A DNA stretch of 17,655 nucleotides from Candidatus Coatesiibacteriota bacterium. GTDB taxonomy: Bacteria > RBG-13-66-14. Shown here one piece after another: positions 8,201-16,700 of this stretch. The DNA lies in contig WJMB01000328.1 in NCBI GenBank assembly GCA_014728185.1, positions 1 through 17,655 of the forward strand, read 5' to 3'. The stretch's first letter is position 1. Every line of letters begins with the position of its first letter. The position numbers and the translations under genes are program-made. The notes under the pieces were generated by a model that was not told the DNA's origin, ran no database searches, and saw only the letters and a program-made list of their open reading frames with translations.

Positions 8201-9958
8201 AGGTGCTCTTCTAAATAGTGCCCAAAAGGGATTCCAGCTATTGTCTGTATTATAATAATCGTATTTACGATAACATATATCTGGTGCTCTTTGGTTAAGG
8301 AGATTGATCCACTCCTCTTCGTTCAGCTCCCTCACCCCCAGCTCCCTTAACAGCTCATTAGCCTCTTCGTTCTCGGCTAAAACCTCCTTTACAGCAAATC
8401 GACCCTCGGGAATCTCTACTTCTTCAGGGGCGAAGACGGCGACATCGGGCGAGACGAGTTGACCGTTTTGGATGGGAATGATTTCTAGTTCTTGTCTTTC
8501 GTAAGACCAGCTTACGGTTTTGCATTGCTTTTTATAATCTACAGCCAACGTGAGTACCTCGATGGCTTTGTTGGTTTCGACCGATGCGACGGCTGCGAAC
8601 CATTCACCAATCTCCAGAGGCCTCAGGCTCGGATCGTCTCCATGCTCGCCGTCAATCATTGCGGCTAATGCTTCTAGACGGCTGTCCCGATCGCCTTTCA
8701 TGGCTGTCGGATGGATGGCACTTTTAAGCAATTTATTATCAGGAATTGCACACCATTGTTCAGCGAGTTCCTGCCCAATGCCTTCCGGATGCCGATACAG
8801 CTCGCGTCCAAAACGCAGAGCGCCAGTCGCATCGGGGATGCACTCGGTACCCTTGAGGCCCTCCCAGACACCATCTACAAGAGGCCTGGCGATCTCATCC
8901 TCCCCACATTGGCGGGGGAAGTAGTCGAGGACTTTACCGGGATCGTCTTCTGTAGATAGCTTGGGGATGGTATCGACGACCAACCCGGCTGCGGCTTGCA
9001 TGAGGGTTTTATTGTGTTTGTTTCCCTTTAATAATTCTGTTCGTCCATCATTTATCTCCCAGGGTGCATTGAGTATACCTGGTAAATAAGATTTAGTATC
9101 AAAATCAAAAAATGCCCAAAAAACACCCTCATGATCTGTTTTCATTTTTGGTATAGCCCAAATAATAGGCAGGTTTTTTTCATATATTTTGTGTATAGTC
9201 CATGGCTGACTTTCATCATCAATAAATAGTGACAGATCATTATCTATGACTTCTGTTTTTATTGATCGTTCGTATTCAGAAGTTTCAAATACAACATTAA
9301 GGGCAGTATTTGTAAATAAGGCAAACTCGTCTGGGAATTTATTAATTTGTGATTTTACACATTCTACATTATGTTTCTCTAAATAAATTTTGACTATTGT
9401 TTGAGCCCATTCATAACTATTATTTAATTCGACATCATCTTCATTGTCAGGTTCGTCTAGATGCCATGCTAGTAATAAACCTGGAACATTTTGTCTCTCC
9501 GTTGTCCTGGCTAGTTGATTTCTGCATTTTTGTGGATCAAAACGCACAACACCTCTATCACGTGTAATAAAATCAATCTTGCAATTAAATTGAATTAAGG
9601 ATTTAAATCCAATACCAAAACGCCCTATTTGTGTACTATCTTTTTGTGAATCATAAGCAGATAGTAATACGCCAACACCATTTTCTATAGCTAATGGAGC
9701 ACCGGAGTTTAATACATATAAAACATTTTTGTTTAATAATATATAAATAGAATTATTAGTATTAATTCCTTCGATAATTGCATCTACCGCGTTTTGTACT
9801 AATTCTATGAGCTGCCTGTTATAGTAGCCTCTTTCAAGCTGTCTCGTTTCAATACCGTAATACCCATTAACAAGCCTAGGTTGCTTTGCTAGGGCATTAA
9901 GTGTTCTATCTCGTTCAGTCTCAATAAACTTCCGCATCTGTTCCTTCATATCGCACAT
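5264..9958 (-). CDS. Sacsin/Hsp90-like GHKL ATPase fused to an SF2 (DEAD/DEAH-type) helicase
   Basis: 1564 aa. ATG 9958 is preceded by repeated GAGGAGGAGGAG, a very strong ribosome site. The N-terminus is a GHKL ATPase: E52 and N56 in QLIELVQNAVDA, and GRFGIGFKS (112-120). The usual Asp-containing G box is replaced by YVLNSGAPL, as in sacsin-type domains. The C-terminal ~430 residues are an SF2 helicase: LPTGAGKT with K1173, DECHH at 1277-1281, GLSATP, and QMLGRGMRG near the end. The ~700 residues between are unrecognised. The protein ends right after the helicase, with no nuclease motif seen. The gene is last in a three-gene minus-strand set, 35 bp after the PLD-helicase gene. Inferred role: ATP-driven sensing or remodelling of foreign nucleic acid in defence. 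Blocks near 9010-9958, 7720-8330 and 5660-5900 are AT-rich; the rest is GC-rich. Confidence 0.9.
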   Translation of the reverse strand: MCDMKEQMRKFIETERDRTLNALAKQPRLVNGYYGIETRQLERGYYNRQLIELVQNAVDAIIEGINTNNSIYILLNKNVLYVLNSGAPLAIENGVGVLLSAYDSQKDSTQIGRFGIGFKSLIQFNCKIDFITRDRGVVRFDPQKCRNQLARTTERQNVPGLLLAWHLDEPDNEDDVELNNSYEWAQTIVKIYLEKHNVECVKSQINKFPDEFALFTNTALNVVFETSEYERSIKTEVIDNDLSLFIDDESQPWTIHKIYEKNLPIIWAIPKMKTDHEGVFWAFFDFDTKSYLPGILNAPWEINDGRTELLKGNKHNKTLMQAAAGLVVDTIPKLSTEDDPGKVLDYFPRQCGEDEIARPLVDGVWEGLKGTECIPDATGALRFGRELYRHPEGIGQELAEQWCAIPDNKLLKSAIHPTAMKGDRDSRLEALAAMIDGEHGDDPSLRPLEIGEWFAAVASVETNKAIEVLTLAVDYKKQCKTVSWSYERQELEIIPIQNGQLVSPDVAVFAPEEVEIPEGRFAVKEVLAENEEANELLRELGVRELNEEEWINLLNQRAPDICYRKYDYYNTDNSWNPFWALFRRAPQKIVQKYIEKNSWIRVKRKDGKWVIADNTLLPGRVIEKNDEVNSGLLIDIDYHKSDNDILSIIGLSDYPSGIIGPDKWDDIIYTFRHTVWVDSNRNRYRTYLTNRPTDEYLVPLSIAIPKGIDLLREVRNKSCSILSDYYIELLLKEDIDRTVKFGHNSNRGWYNYPIKHLPHPVRWLLLEHGTLQLGGWTVRLAAFREYHEHPALRLLPNWKQEWEPKIRLFLKGDGDDEDILPTVEVNNEDRGEFWRGLIGALATKENLTDDRLTPLWGGAAKAGVVPKTINGHKLSEVYITTSPDLAHLGRNNVELVITLDEHAFGLWREHGAQDLEKLVSATWEADGPEVLLIEAIPELESVLTEEATNNAYCRAVTNLSIELEGIQEQTECLLENDVLLIDYAQLAAMQKDEGLTRILKEIASTGWLKEGLEQATSILLDPYRRRREAAQGETPAEKLWLAVQQDEQILLDALGNPGFLDNNRNGVELAGLVLKHHGVATLYALRDKLNHLDPPARWNTGPAFSFVADLGFPEEYAKSANPKRDPEELVEGPIALPKLKEYQEKVKCGIEGLLSNGENRRRAVVSLPTGAGKTRVTVESAVEFVLKPKEGRRSVLWVAQSDELCEQAVSSFIRVWRNLGEEMKDLLIFRLWGGNPNPPRQSDDKPVVVVATVQTLNARMEQQELDWMRNPGLVVIDECHHAIAPTYTRVLNWLDAAAPMGRERGPEPPFIGLSATPFRVDDEESQRLARRYSQRCLPSDQKELYKQLSDPKQGVLSSIENDQPIERTIILLKNEEKALERYDNGIEGHEFEYHRLIERISERLTSDTKRNNELIDIVQNKLKNDGNVNSVLLFANSVKHAKEMAIRLNREGIAAAAISGKTPMVARRDFIERFQHGGLQVLTNYGVLTAGFDAPKVDMILISRLVYSPVSYMQMLGRGMRGPAMGGTARCLNVTLIDNNERFVHEHPYHYFISYYNQLMGDNS

Positions 9959-9993
9959 AGCTCCTCCTCCTCATCTTGTTTGACGATAACCTG

Positions 9994-12900
9994 CTACTCT
10001 GTCAGACCCAGCAGCGAGCTGACGTGGGGGCGGGACTTGAGCTGCTCGATGGTCGGGCCGGGACCCTCGGGATTCTCGTGGTATTCGCGAACAGGCGCCG
10101 TCTTATGCCCAACGGGCTGATTTTCATCGTAGTGTTCGCTCAGGTAATCCAGAACATCGTGCGGATTCTGACGCAACTGATCCGCTTTGTGCAATACTTT
10201 TTCGTGGGTTTCACGATTCAGCAAGTTGAGAACACGATTACACTCGCTGTTCAGTTGGGGCTCCTGTATGGACAATCCACTGAGCAGCCTGGATAAACGC
10301 CTGCGTTTCTGTCTGCCTCTTTCGCTCAGGGGCTGCTGAACGGTCGGTTGGAGCTCTTCACGGTAGTGGGCCAACCCGCGCTTGCTAGACAACAGCAGAT
10401 CCGCCGGTTCCCGGGTCAACGGTTCGTCTTCATCGCAGCGCGCCAGCTCGATGACCTCACTCTCGGTCAGGTCCCGAACAGCGTTCTCGGTAACCAGGAC
10501 GAAGCGTTTTAGGTCGCTCTTTCGTAGACAGGCCAGGATGCCTTTCTCTGTGTCACCGTGCTTGAAGCTGCGCACCCCCAGGGGGAAGTTGCGGATCTTG
10601 TCGTAGAGCTCCGAATCCTCCCGCTCGAGTTTCCTCAATATCCCCTCGGCCTCCAGGCTGGGCAGGTTCAACCCCAGGGCATCGCTTTCCAGGCCGCTCA
10701 GGTCAGCATCATCGCTGTAGATAGTATAGACGGCTTCCTCGTCGAGCTGGTCGCTCTCACTGAGCACCTTGGCCGTCATCCCCAGCACCCTGCGCATCTC
10801 CTCGACACGGCGCTTGAGGATATCCTCCAGGCGGAAGCCAGCTTCCTCGCCCAATACAGGCAGGAAGTTCTTGGCGTAGATCGTTTCGTGCCGGGTGCCG
10901 ATGCGGTCGATACGGCCGATGCGCTGCACCAGCCGCACCGGGTTCCAGTGCAGGTCGAAGTTTATCACCGCGTTGCAGTCCTGCAGGTTGAGCCCTTCGC
11001 TGAGGACGTCGGAGGCGAAGAGTATCTGGATCGGATTGCTGATCTCCTCTATCGTTTTATTGTTGGACTCCGGCGAGAAGCGCACGATCACGTCGGCGAC
11101 TCTGCCGGTGTTGGAGGTGATCCGTCCCAGATCGGCATTGGGGAACAGACCTTTGAAGTGCGCGTAGAGGCCATCGATCGTGTCGGCGTATTCGGAGAAA
11201 ACCAGCAGTTTTGTATCGCTGTCCAGGGCTTTTTGGATTAGTCCCCTTAATTCCAGCAGCTTGGGGTCGCGGCGGTCGTCCAGCGCCGCCGCACGCACTT
11301 TCAGCCGACGATAGATCGCCAGATCGCTCTCAACGTCCGCCTTCAGCTCGTCCAACTCGAAGCCCTCGATGGGGTAATCCTTCGCCAGGTCCGGATACTG
11401 CTCGATCAGCTCTTCGGGCGTATCGACGCCGCCTTCGTAGATCAGCTTGCTTAGCGCCTCGCCGATCAAGGCGTAGCCTTCGTCCAGTCCCTGGAGAAAG
11501 AACTCGTGGGCGCTGATCTGCCTCTTGATCGTCTCTTGCAGGGCGAAGACGCTGGATTCCAGCCGCTTGAACAGCAGCACCCGCATCAGCCCCAGCAGGT
11601 TGGGGCCGATCTTGGTGATGCCCCGGTAGCGCTTGTCATCCTCGAACTCGGTTTTTAGATAGCGCGGGAGGAAGTAGCGGCCGAAGGTCAGGCCGGTGTC
11701 GCCGTCCCGGGGGATCAGGCCGACGATCTCCCGGTAGAGCTCCTCGTGCTCGGGGCTCGTCCCCAGGTTGAAGCGGATCGTGTTCAGCCGCCGCTCCGGG
11801 AAGGTCACCGGCCGGCCCTTGATCGTCGCCCCCGGGTAGAAACGGGTGATGTGACTGCGCTGGCGGCGGATCATCAGGTGCCCCAGCAGTTGCTTGGTCT
11901 GCTCCACCTTGCGGTCGTACTTCTCCCTCTCCTTCTTGTAGCGCTCCTTCTCCTCCGGTGTCGCGTCGTCGGACGGCGGCTCGATCGGCTTGGGGAAGAA
12001 GTTCGCCAGATGGCGCAGTTTTCCCTGGGGACCGCCCGGTGGATTGCTCTCGGGCAGGAAGAGCTTCAACTGGTGGTAGATGTCGGGAAGGTGGCGGTTG
12101 TAGGGCGTGGCCGTCAACAAGATCAGCTTGCGTTTCTTGCGTCGCCCGTTGGGATCGTTGGGGTCGGCCAGGAACTGCTCCGTCAACAGGTTATAGCGTT
12201 TGGTCCCCGTGTTGCGGAAGTTGTGGCTCTCGTCGATCAGCACCACATCCGCCGCCAGGGCCTGGCTGGCCAGCTCCTCGGGCAACGTTTCGCGGCTAAG
12301 CTTTTTCAGCGACACCGCCCGGCCCGGGATATCGTGCTTGAGCATCAGTTCCTGCCACATCGTCTTTAGACTCGCCGGGCAGAGTACCACCGAGAACTGA
12401 TGCTGGTGATCCCAAAAATACTTCATCAGTCCCAGGCCGATGTACGTCTTGCCCAACCCCACCACGTCGGCGATCAGCGTTCCGCCGTACTCCCGGCAGT
12501 TGATGATGCTCTGCAGCAGCGCCGTGCGCTGGAAGTCGGCCAGTTCATCGAAGATGCCGCCCTCCAGACGGCGCACCTTACGCTCCGTGGTCTCATCGAA
12601 GCGCTCGCCCACCAGCTCCCATAGCATCCTCAGATACAGCTCGTAGGGGTAGACCGCCTCGAGGAAGGCCGGCGATTCGTCGATCACCTCCAGCAGCTCC
12701 GCCGCGAAATCCTCCGAGTCCGCCCACAAGCGGTCGAACCACCCGTGCAGGTCGGCGATGTTGTTGTCGTTTTTCTCCGTGACGTTCAGCTCGCGGTTGC
12801 TGCGGAAACCCGACGCCGTCAGATTGCTCGAGCCCACCACCGCCAACTGGTGTTTGCCCTCCGTGATCAGATAGGCCTTGGCGTGCAAGCGCCCCTTGGT

Positions 12901-13287
12901 ATACGCCCGGACCTCCAGCCTGCCCTCTTCATGCATCCGTTTCAGCACCGACAGCGTGTTTGTCAGCTCCGCCTCCGGCTCCGCCGTCCCCGCCTGGTAG
13001 GCCAGGCTTTCCATTATGGCCCCCTGCCGCTCCCGTATCTGGTCCGGCGTCAGCTTGAGCTGCGTTCCGGCGAGGGCCTCGTCCAGTATAGACCCCGCCG
13101 CCTTGTCCGTGGCGCCGATGACCAACTGCAAACGCTTTAGCTTGCCCAGCTTGTCCCTCAAGGCTTCGAGGCCGGACAGATACAGGTAGCCCACGGCGAA
13201 GCGGGCTTCGTCGGCATCCTTCAGCATCTCGGAGAGCTTGTCAGCCAGGCGGTTGCCCTCGGAATTGTCGATGATGTAGCCGGTCAT
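9994..13287 (-). CDS. PLD-family nuclease domain fused to SNF2-type helicase
   Basis: 1097 aa from ATG 13287 (AAGGA about 6 bases upstream). Residues ~1-165 form a phospholipase-D-like domain with H135-A-K137 in LHAKAYLI and GSSNLTASG; the Asp that normally follows four residues after the Lys is Thr142 here. The SNF2-type helicase follows: VVGLGKT with K280, DESH at 352-355, LLTATPYNR, then the second lobe with LVFSEYAD, SDVLSEGLNL and QRIGRIDRIG from Q788. Members of this family are known beside Eco57I-type methylases and in restriction-like islands, and DISARM has a separate SNF2 helicase and PLD protein. Inferred role: ATP-driven translocation on DNA coupled to cleavage or end recognition. 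It is 35 bp upstream of the ATPase-helicase gene and evenly GC-rich, unlike both neighbours. Confidence 0.92.
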   Translation of the reverse strand: MTGYIIDNSEGNRLADKLSEMLKDADEARFAVGYLYLSGLEALRDKLGKLKRLQLVIGATDKAAGSILDEALAGTQLKLTPDQIRERQGAIMESLAYQAGTAEPEAELTNTLSVLKRMHEEGRLEVRAYTKGRLHAKAYLITEGKHQLAVVGSSNLTASGFRSNRELNVTEKNDNNIADLHGWFDRLWADSEDFAAELLEVIDESPAFLEAVYPYELYLRMLWELVGERFDETTERKVRRLEGGIFDELADFQRTALLQSIINCREYGGTLIADVVGLGKTYIGLGLMKYFWDHQHQFSVVLCPASLKTMWQELMLKHDIPGRAVSLKKLSRETLPEELASQALAADVVLIDESHNFRNTGTKRYNLLTEQFLADPNDPNGRRKKRKLILLTATPYNRHLPDIYHQLKLFLPESNPPGGPQGKLRHLANFFPKPIEPPSDDATPEEKERYKKEREKYDRKVEQTKQLLGHLMIRRQRSHITRFYPGATIKGRPVTFPERRLNTIRFNLGTSPEHEELYREIVGLIPRDGDTGLTFGRYFLPRYLKTEFEDDKRYRGITKIGPNLLGLMRVLLFKRLESSVFALQETIKRQISAHEFFLQGLDEGYALIGEALSKLIYEGGVDTPEELIEQYPDLAKDYPIEGFELDELKADVESDLAIYRRLKVRAAALDDRRDPKLLELRGLIQKALDSDTKLLVFSEYADTIDGLYAHFKGLFPNADLGRITSNTGRVADVIVRFSPESNNKTIEEISNPIQILFASDVLSEGLNLQDCNAVINFDLHWNPVRLVQRIGRIDRIGTRHETIYAKNFLPVLGEEAGFRLEDILKRRVEEMRRVLGMTAKVLSESDQLDEEAVYTIYSDDADLSGLESDALGLNLPSLEAEGILRKLEREDSELYDKIRNFPLGVRSFKHGDTEKGILACLRKSDLKRFVLVTENAVRDLTESEVIELARCDEDEPLTREPADLLLSSKRGLAHYREELQPTVQQPLSERGRQKRRRLSRLLSGLSIQEPQLNSECNRVLNLLNRETHEKVLHKADQLRQNPHDVLDYLSEHYDENQPVGHKTAPVREYHENPEGPGPTIEQLKSRPHVSSLLGLTE

Positions 13288-13414
13288 GGGGGGTCCTTGG
13301 ATGGGGGGGAGGGGGGATTGAAGGGGAAGGGTTGGATTTACACGCAGGGCGGGGGCGGGAGGGTTATCCCACGCCCCCGACCTACAGGTCTGCGGGGTAT
13401 GGTTTCCAGCATCT

Positions 13415-13437
13415 CCCTCGCCCCTCTGGGGAGAGGG
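13415..13437. repeat. Hairpin CCCTCGCCCC-TCT-GGGGAGAGGG
   Basis: Nine paired positions with one internal G-A mismatch around a TCT loop, followed by AAGGGGTGAGGGG. Repeats of this type are widespread in intergenic DNA of many bacteria. Confidence 0.6.
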
Positions 13438-13459
13438 AAGGGGTGAGGGGTTCCTTAAT

Positions 13460-13478
13460 GCGGGGTCAGAGACCCCGC
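13460..13478. repeat. Hairpin GCGGGGTC-AGA-GACCCCGC
   Basis: A perfect 8-bp stem with a 3-base loop, flanked by TTAAT and GCTAA, which extend the symmetry imperfectly. No T-run follows, so it is more likely a dispersed palindrome than a terminator. Confidence 0.7.
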
Positions 13479-13543
13479 GCTAAGGGGTCGGCGGGTGAGG
13501 GCGCCGTTCGGTTCCACAATACCATTGCGGACGATTTGTCCCT

Positions 13544-13572
13544 GTAGGGCGGCCCCTCTGCGGGCCGCCGCG
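13544..13572 (+). repeat. 29-bp hairpin repeat, copy 1
   Basis: Begins GTAGGGCGG, has stem GGCGGCCC/GGGCCGCC around CTCTGC, and ends CCGCCGCG. It shares ends, length and loop with copies 2 and 3 but differs in the inner stem bases. Confidence 0.8.
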
Positions 13573-13598
13573 CACGGCTCTCAAACGATATAACCCAC

Positions 13599-13627
13599 GT
13601 AGGGCGGGGGCTCTGTCCCCCGCCGCG
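13599..13627 (+). repeat. 29-bp hairpin repeat, copy 2
   Basis: Same ends GTAGGGCGG and CCGCCGCG and the CTCTG loop; the inner stem is GGGGG/CCCCC in place of the copy 1 bases, so pairing is kept by changes on both sides. Confidence 0.8.
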
Positions 13628-13672
13628 AAGGGGTGCGATAATCGCCCCATAGGGCGCAATGATGTGCCAATT

Positions 13673-13701
13673 CGCGGCGGACAGCAGAGGGTCCGCCCTA
13701 C
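13673..13701 (-). repeat. 29-bp hairpin repeat, copy 3 (opposite orientation)
   Basis: On the minus strand it begins GTAGGGCGG and ends CCGCCGCG with stem GGCGGAC/GTCCGCC around the CTCTG-containing loop. Again the inner stem bases differ from the other copies in a compensating way. Confidence 0.8.
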
Positions 13702-13720
13702 GCTATCGCACGGAAGGGGG

Positions 13721-13771
13721 TCAGTCCTCGTCTTCCTCGTCGTCGTTTCCGGCGGCGCGGCGCTCGGCCAG
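13721..13771 (-). pseudogene. Stranded GC-rich C-terminal tail, probably the former end of the methyltransferase gene
   Basis: On the minus strand, 10 bases after the methyltransferase stop, the DNA switches abruptly from AT-rich to GC-rich and reads LAERRAAGNDDEEDED followed by TGA (13721-13723). An acidic tail after a basic helix is a common protein ending, and the codon use matches the GC-rich body of the methyltransferase. It is in a different frame from the present stop and has no start of its own. Best read as the leftover 3' end of the ancestral gene after replacement of the preceding segment. Confidence 0.5.
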
Positions 13772-13781
13772 TAGAAAGCAA

Positions 13782-16700
13782 CTACTTGTCTTTATAAGCT
13801 ATCTGTCTTAAGTGTTGTATATATTGAGCATTATTTTCAATTATTATTGATTCGCTTTCTGATAAATTGTATAATGAACCACATAGCACATTTAGTTCAT
13901 GGAGGCTAGATGCAGTTGCCATGCCAGAGATATGTTTATTTACTATTTTTATAATGTCTTTGTTTTCTTGCTTATAACTTGGTATAGGAAACTTGACTGC
14001 TGCTTCTTTTATAACATCGTAATAACCTCTGTCTTTGAACACACAATAATTTTGCATAAAAAATAGTCCATAGCAAGAATTTAATATGCCTAGCAATGTC
14101 ATAGAATTTGTTCTTATCAAGTATCCTTTATTTACAAAGTAGATTCCAGAAGTATCATAGATAAAACTTGGTTTATTTACTATCTCTCCCCACATCACCT
14201 TCGGTCCCTCGAAGGCCTTGTAGTAATCCACCGCGTCCTGAATCTCATACCATTTGTAATTGCCCGGCTTGCGCCCCGGCCAGTCCTTCGCCGCCACTCC
14301 ACTGGGCCGCGGCATCAGCCGCTCCTTGTAGCCCTCCAGGTGGCGCTTGATCGCCGGGTAGCGATCGATGTCCACGCCCCGGCGGGTGAAGATCAACCAG
14401 CGGTCGTTGAACTCGTAGCGCCAGGGCTTCAGGTCCCGGCCCATCAGGAAGGGCTTCAACAACTCCACGCTCTTGGGGTCTTCGGCGATCAGCCGCTCCT
14501 TCGTCGCGCCGTCGACGATGAAGGCCTCGTTGAGCCCGGTCAGCACCCCGCGATAAATCTCCCCGACGACCTCGCCCAGGGGCCTTCCCGCCGCGACGAT
14601 CTTGTCGAAGACGGCCTTGACCTCATCCCGCAGGAAGCGGTAGCCGTCGTCGGCCAGGTCGCTTTGGGGGACTGCGTAGCTGTCGGATTCGACCTTGGCG
14701 GCGAAGTCGCCGTAGTCCAGGTCGGGCAGCTGGTAGTACTCCAGCAGCTTGGTTTGCTCGGGTTTGGCGAATCGCATCACGGGAACCACGGGGTAGGTGG
14801 TCTGGCCCTCGAAGGGCTGGAGGTCGCCGAAGTCCACCCAGCGGCTGATGGAGACGTTCTCGCGCAGCCAGTTGCGCAGCTTCTTGCCGAAACCGGTGCG
14901 GGCGTAGGTGCCCGAGGAGATGAAGGTCAGGTGGCCGCCGGGCTTGAGCAGCTCGAAGCCGCGCTTGTAGAAGGGGACGTAGATGTCGCAAGTCTTGGTG
15001 TAGACGTCTTTGTAGTGCCGGGCCAGCTTGTTCTTGTACTCGGCGTCGAAGGTCTCCTGACGGACATACGGCGGATTGGCGATGACGATGTCGAAGCCGA
15101 GGCGGCCGTCGCGCCAGACCTCGCCGAAGAACAGGCGGTAGGGGAAGAAGGGCAGGGGCTTGCCGGGGTCGTCGTAATCCTGCAGCACGCCGCGCAGCTT
15201 GGCCTCGGCGGCGATGAGCTCCTGCTCGCGCTTGAGCATCTTCTTGGTGGAGCGCTTGGCCAGGGCCTGCCGGACGGTCTTCATCTCATTGCGCATCTTG
15301 CCGAGGGACTGCTTTACGATGGCCTCCAGCAACTCGCGCACGGTGGCGTCGAGCTGGGCTCTCAGCTCACGACGTCCCTCGGCGGTATGGGCGTCGTAGT
15401 ACTCGGCTTCGAGGCGGATGAGCTTGCGCTGGGCCTTGCCGATGGCCGCGGCGTCGACGTCCAGCGTTCCCTGATCGGCGGAGCTTTCGGCGACGGGATA
15501 GACGGGAACGCCTTCGATCTCTTCGATGAGGGAATCGCCGACCATGAACTTGAAGTCGAGGTTGGGCAGGGGGTCCACGTCGTCGGGGCTGGCCTGCTCG
15601 ACAACGAGGGAGAGCCAGAGGCGCAGGCGGCAGATCTCGATGGCCTCGGGCTTGATGTCCACGCCGTAGAGGTTGTTGGCGATGATCTGCTTCTTCTGGT
15701 CGGCGTCCTCGGCGGAGCCGCGGTCGGTGCGCGAGCCGCGGATGAGCCTGGCGGCGCGGTAGAGCTGCATCAGGTTCTGCATCATGCCCAGGGGGAAGGC
15801 GCCGGAGCCCACGGCTGGATCGAGGATCTTGACCTCGTCCAGGGCGTCGATGACCTCCTTGGCCTGTTGTTTGCCCAGGGCGTAGGGCGGAACCTGACCC
15901 TTCGATTTCCTGTACTCGGCCTCGTGGAGCAACTCGACATCCAGCAGCTCGGCTAGGGCGCCTCGTTCCAGTCCGGTGGCGTCGCTCAGGTGGCCCAGCA
16001 GGCTCTCCCGGCACATGAAGTCGACGATGGGGCGCGGGGTGTAGTAGACGCCGTCGGAGTGGCGCTCCTCGACCTCGAGCAGGTTCTCGAGGACCTTGCC
16101 CAGCATCTCGGGATCGACGGCGACTTCTTGATCGAGGGGAGTGGATTCCTCGATGGTGAAGTTGTAGCGGTCGAAGACGTCGAGCAGTCCGTCGCCCTCG
16201 CCGGATTGGGTGTCTGTGGAGAAGAACTCGTTGGGCAGATACAGGGGTTTGCCGTTCTCGTAGTAGTCGTCGGGGGTGAACAGGCCGCCGTTGAGATAGG
16301 GGATGGTTTCGAAGGAGGAGGGGATGTCGCGGCGGTCAGCCCGGGGCTTATTCAGGCACTCGAACCAGACTTTTTCCAATACGTCATTGAAGTAGCTTTG
16401 GTTTTCCTCGTTTACCCGGTTGAACTCCCGGCGCAGGAACTCGGTTTCGTTGCCCAACCAGCCCTTGCGCTGGAGGAAGTAGAGGAACATCACCCGGCCT
16501 AGGATGCGCTGGGCCAGCTCGTTGGGCTTGAGGTTGGTATGGTTGGCGTAGTTCTTGTTGCGTGATTTGAGGTCGGTGGCCAGCTTCTCGTACTGGGCCT
16601 TGTACTGGAGGTAGAACTCCTTGGTGACGGCCTGGACGTCGAAGGCGTCGTCGAAGAGGCCCTGGATCTCGGCGACGTTGTCGCTGGTGGCGTACAGTCG

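Larger units (their letters stand above)
13288..13720. other. GC-rich intergenic stretch packed with hairpin repeats
   Basis: No gene is supported. The stretch contains a G-rich tract (13288-13335), a GC-rich hairpin-like region (13341-13385), and the hairpins listed separately. It separates the methyltransferase from the PLD-helicase, so either transcription passes through it or an unseen promoter serves the two helicase genes; no clear -35/-10 pair was found. Confidence 0.6.

Noticed and set aside
13544..13701. CRISPR array
   Set aside because: Only three copies, one inverted, unequal spacing, each a hairpin with variable stem; no uniform spacers and no cas genes.
14340..15956. 538-residue open frame on the plus strand
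   Set aside because: Antisense to the methyltransferase motifs; L/V/G/D-rich low-complexity protein typical of a mirror frame.
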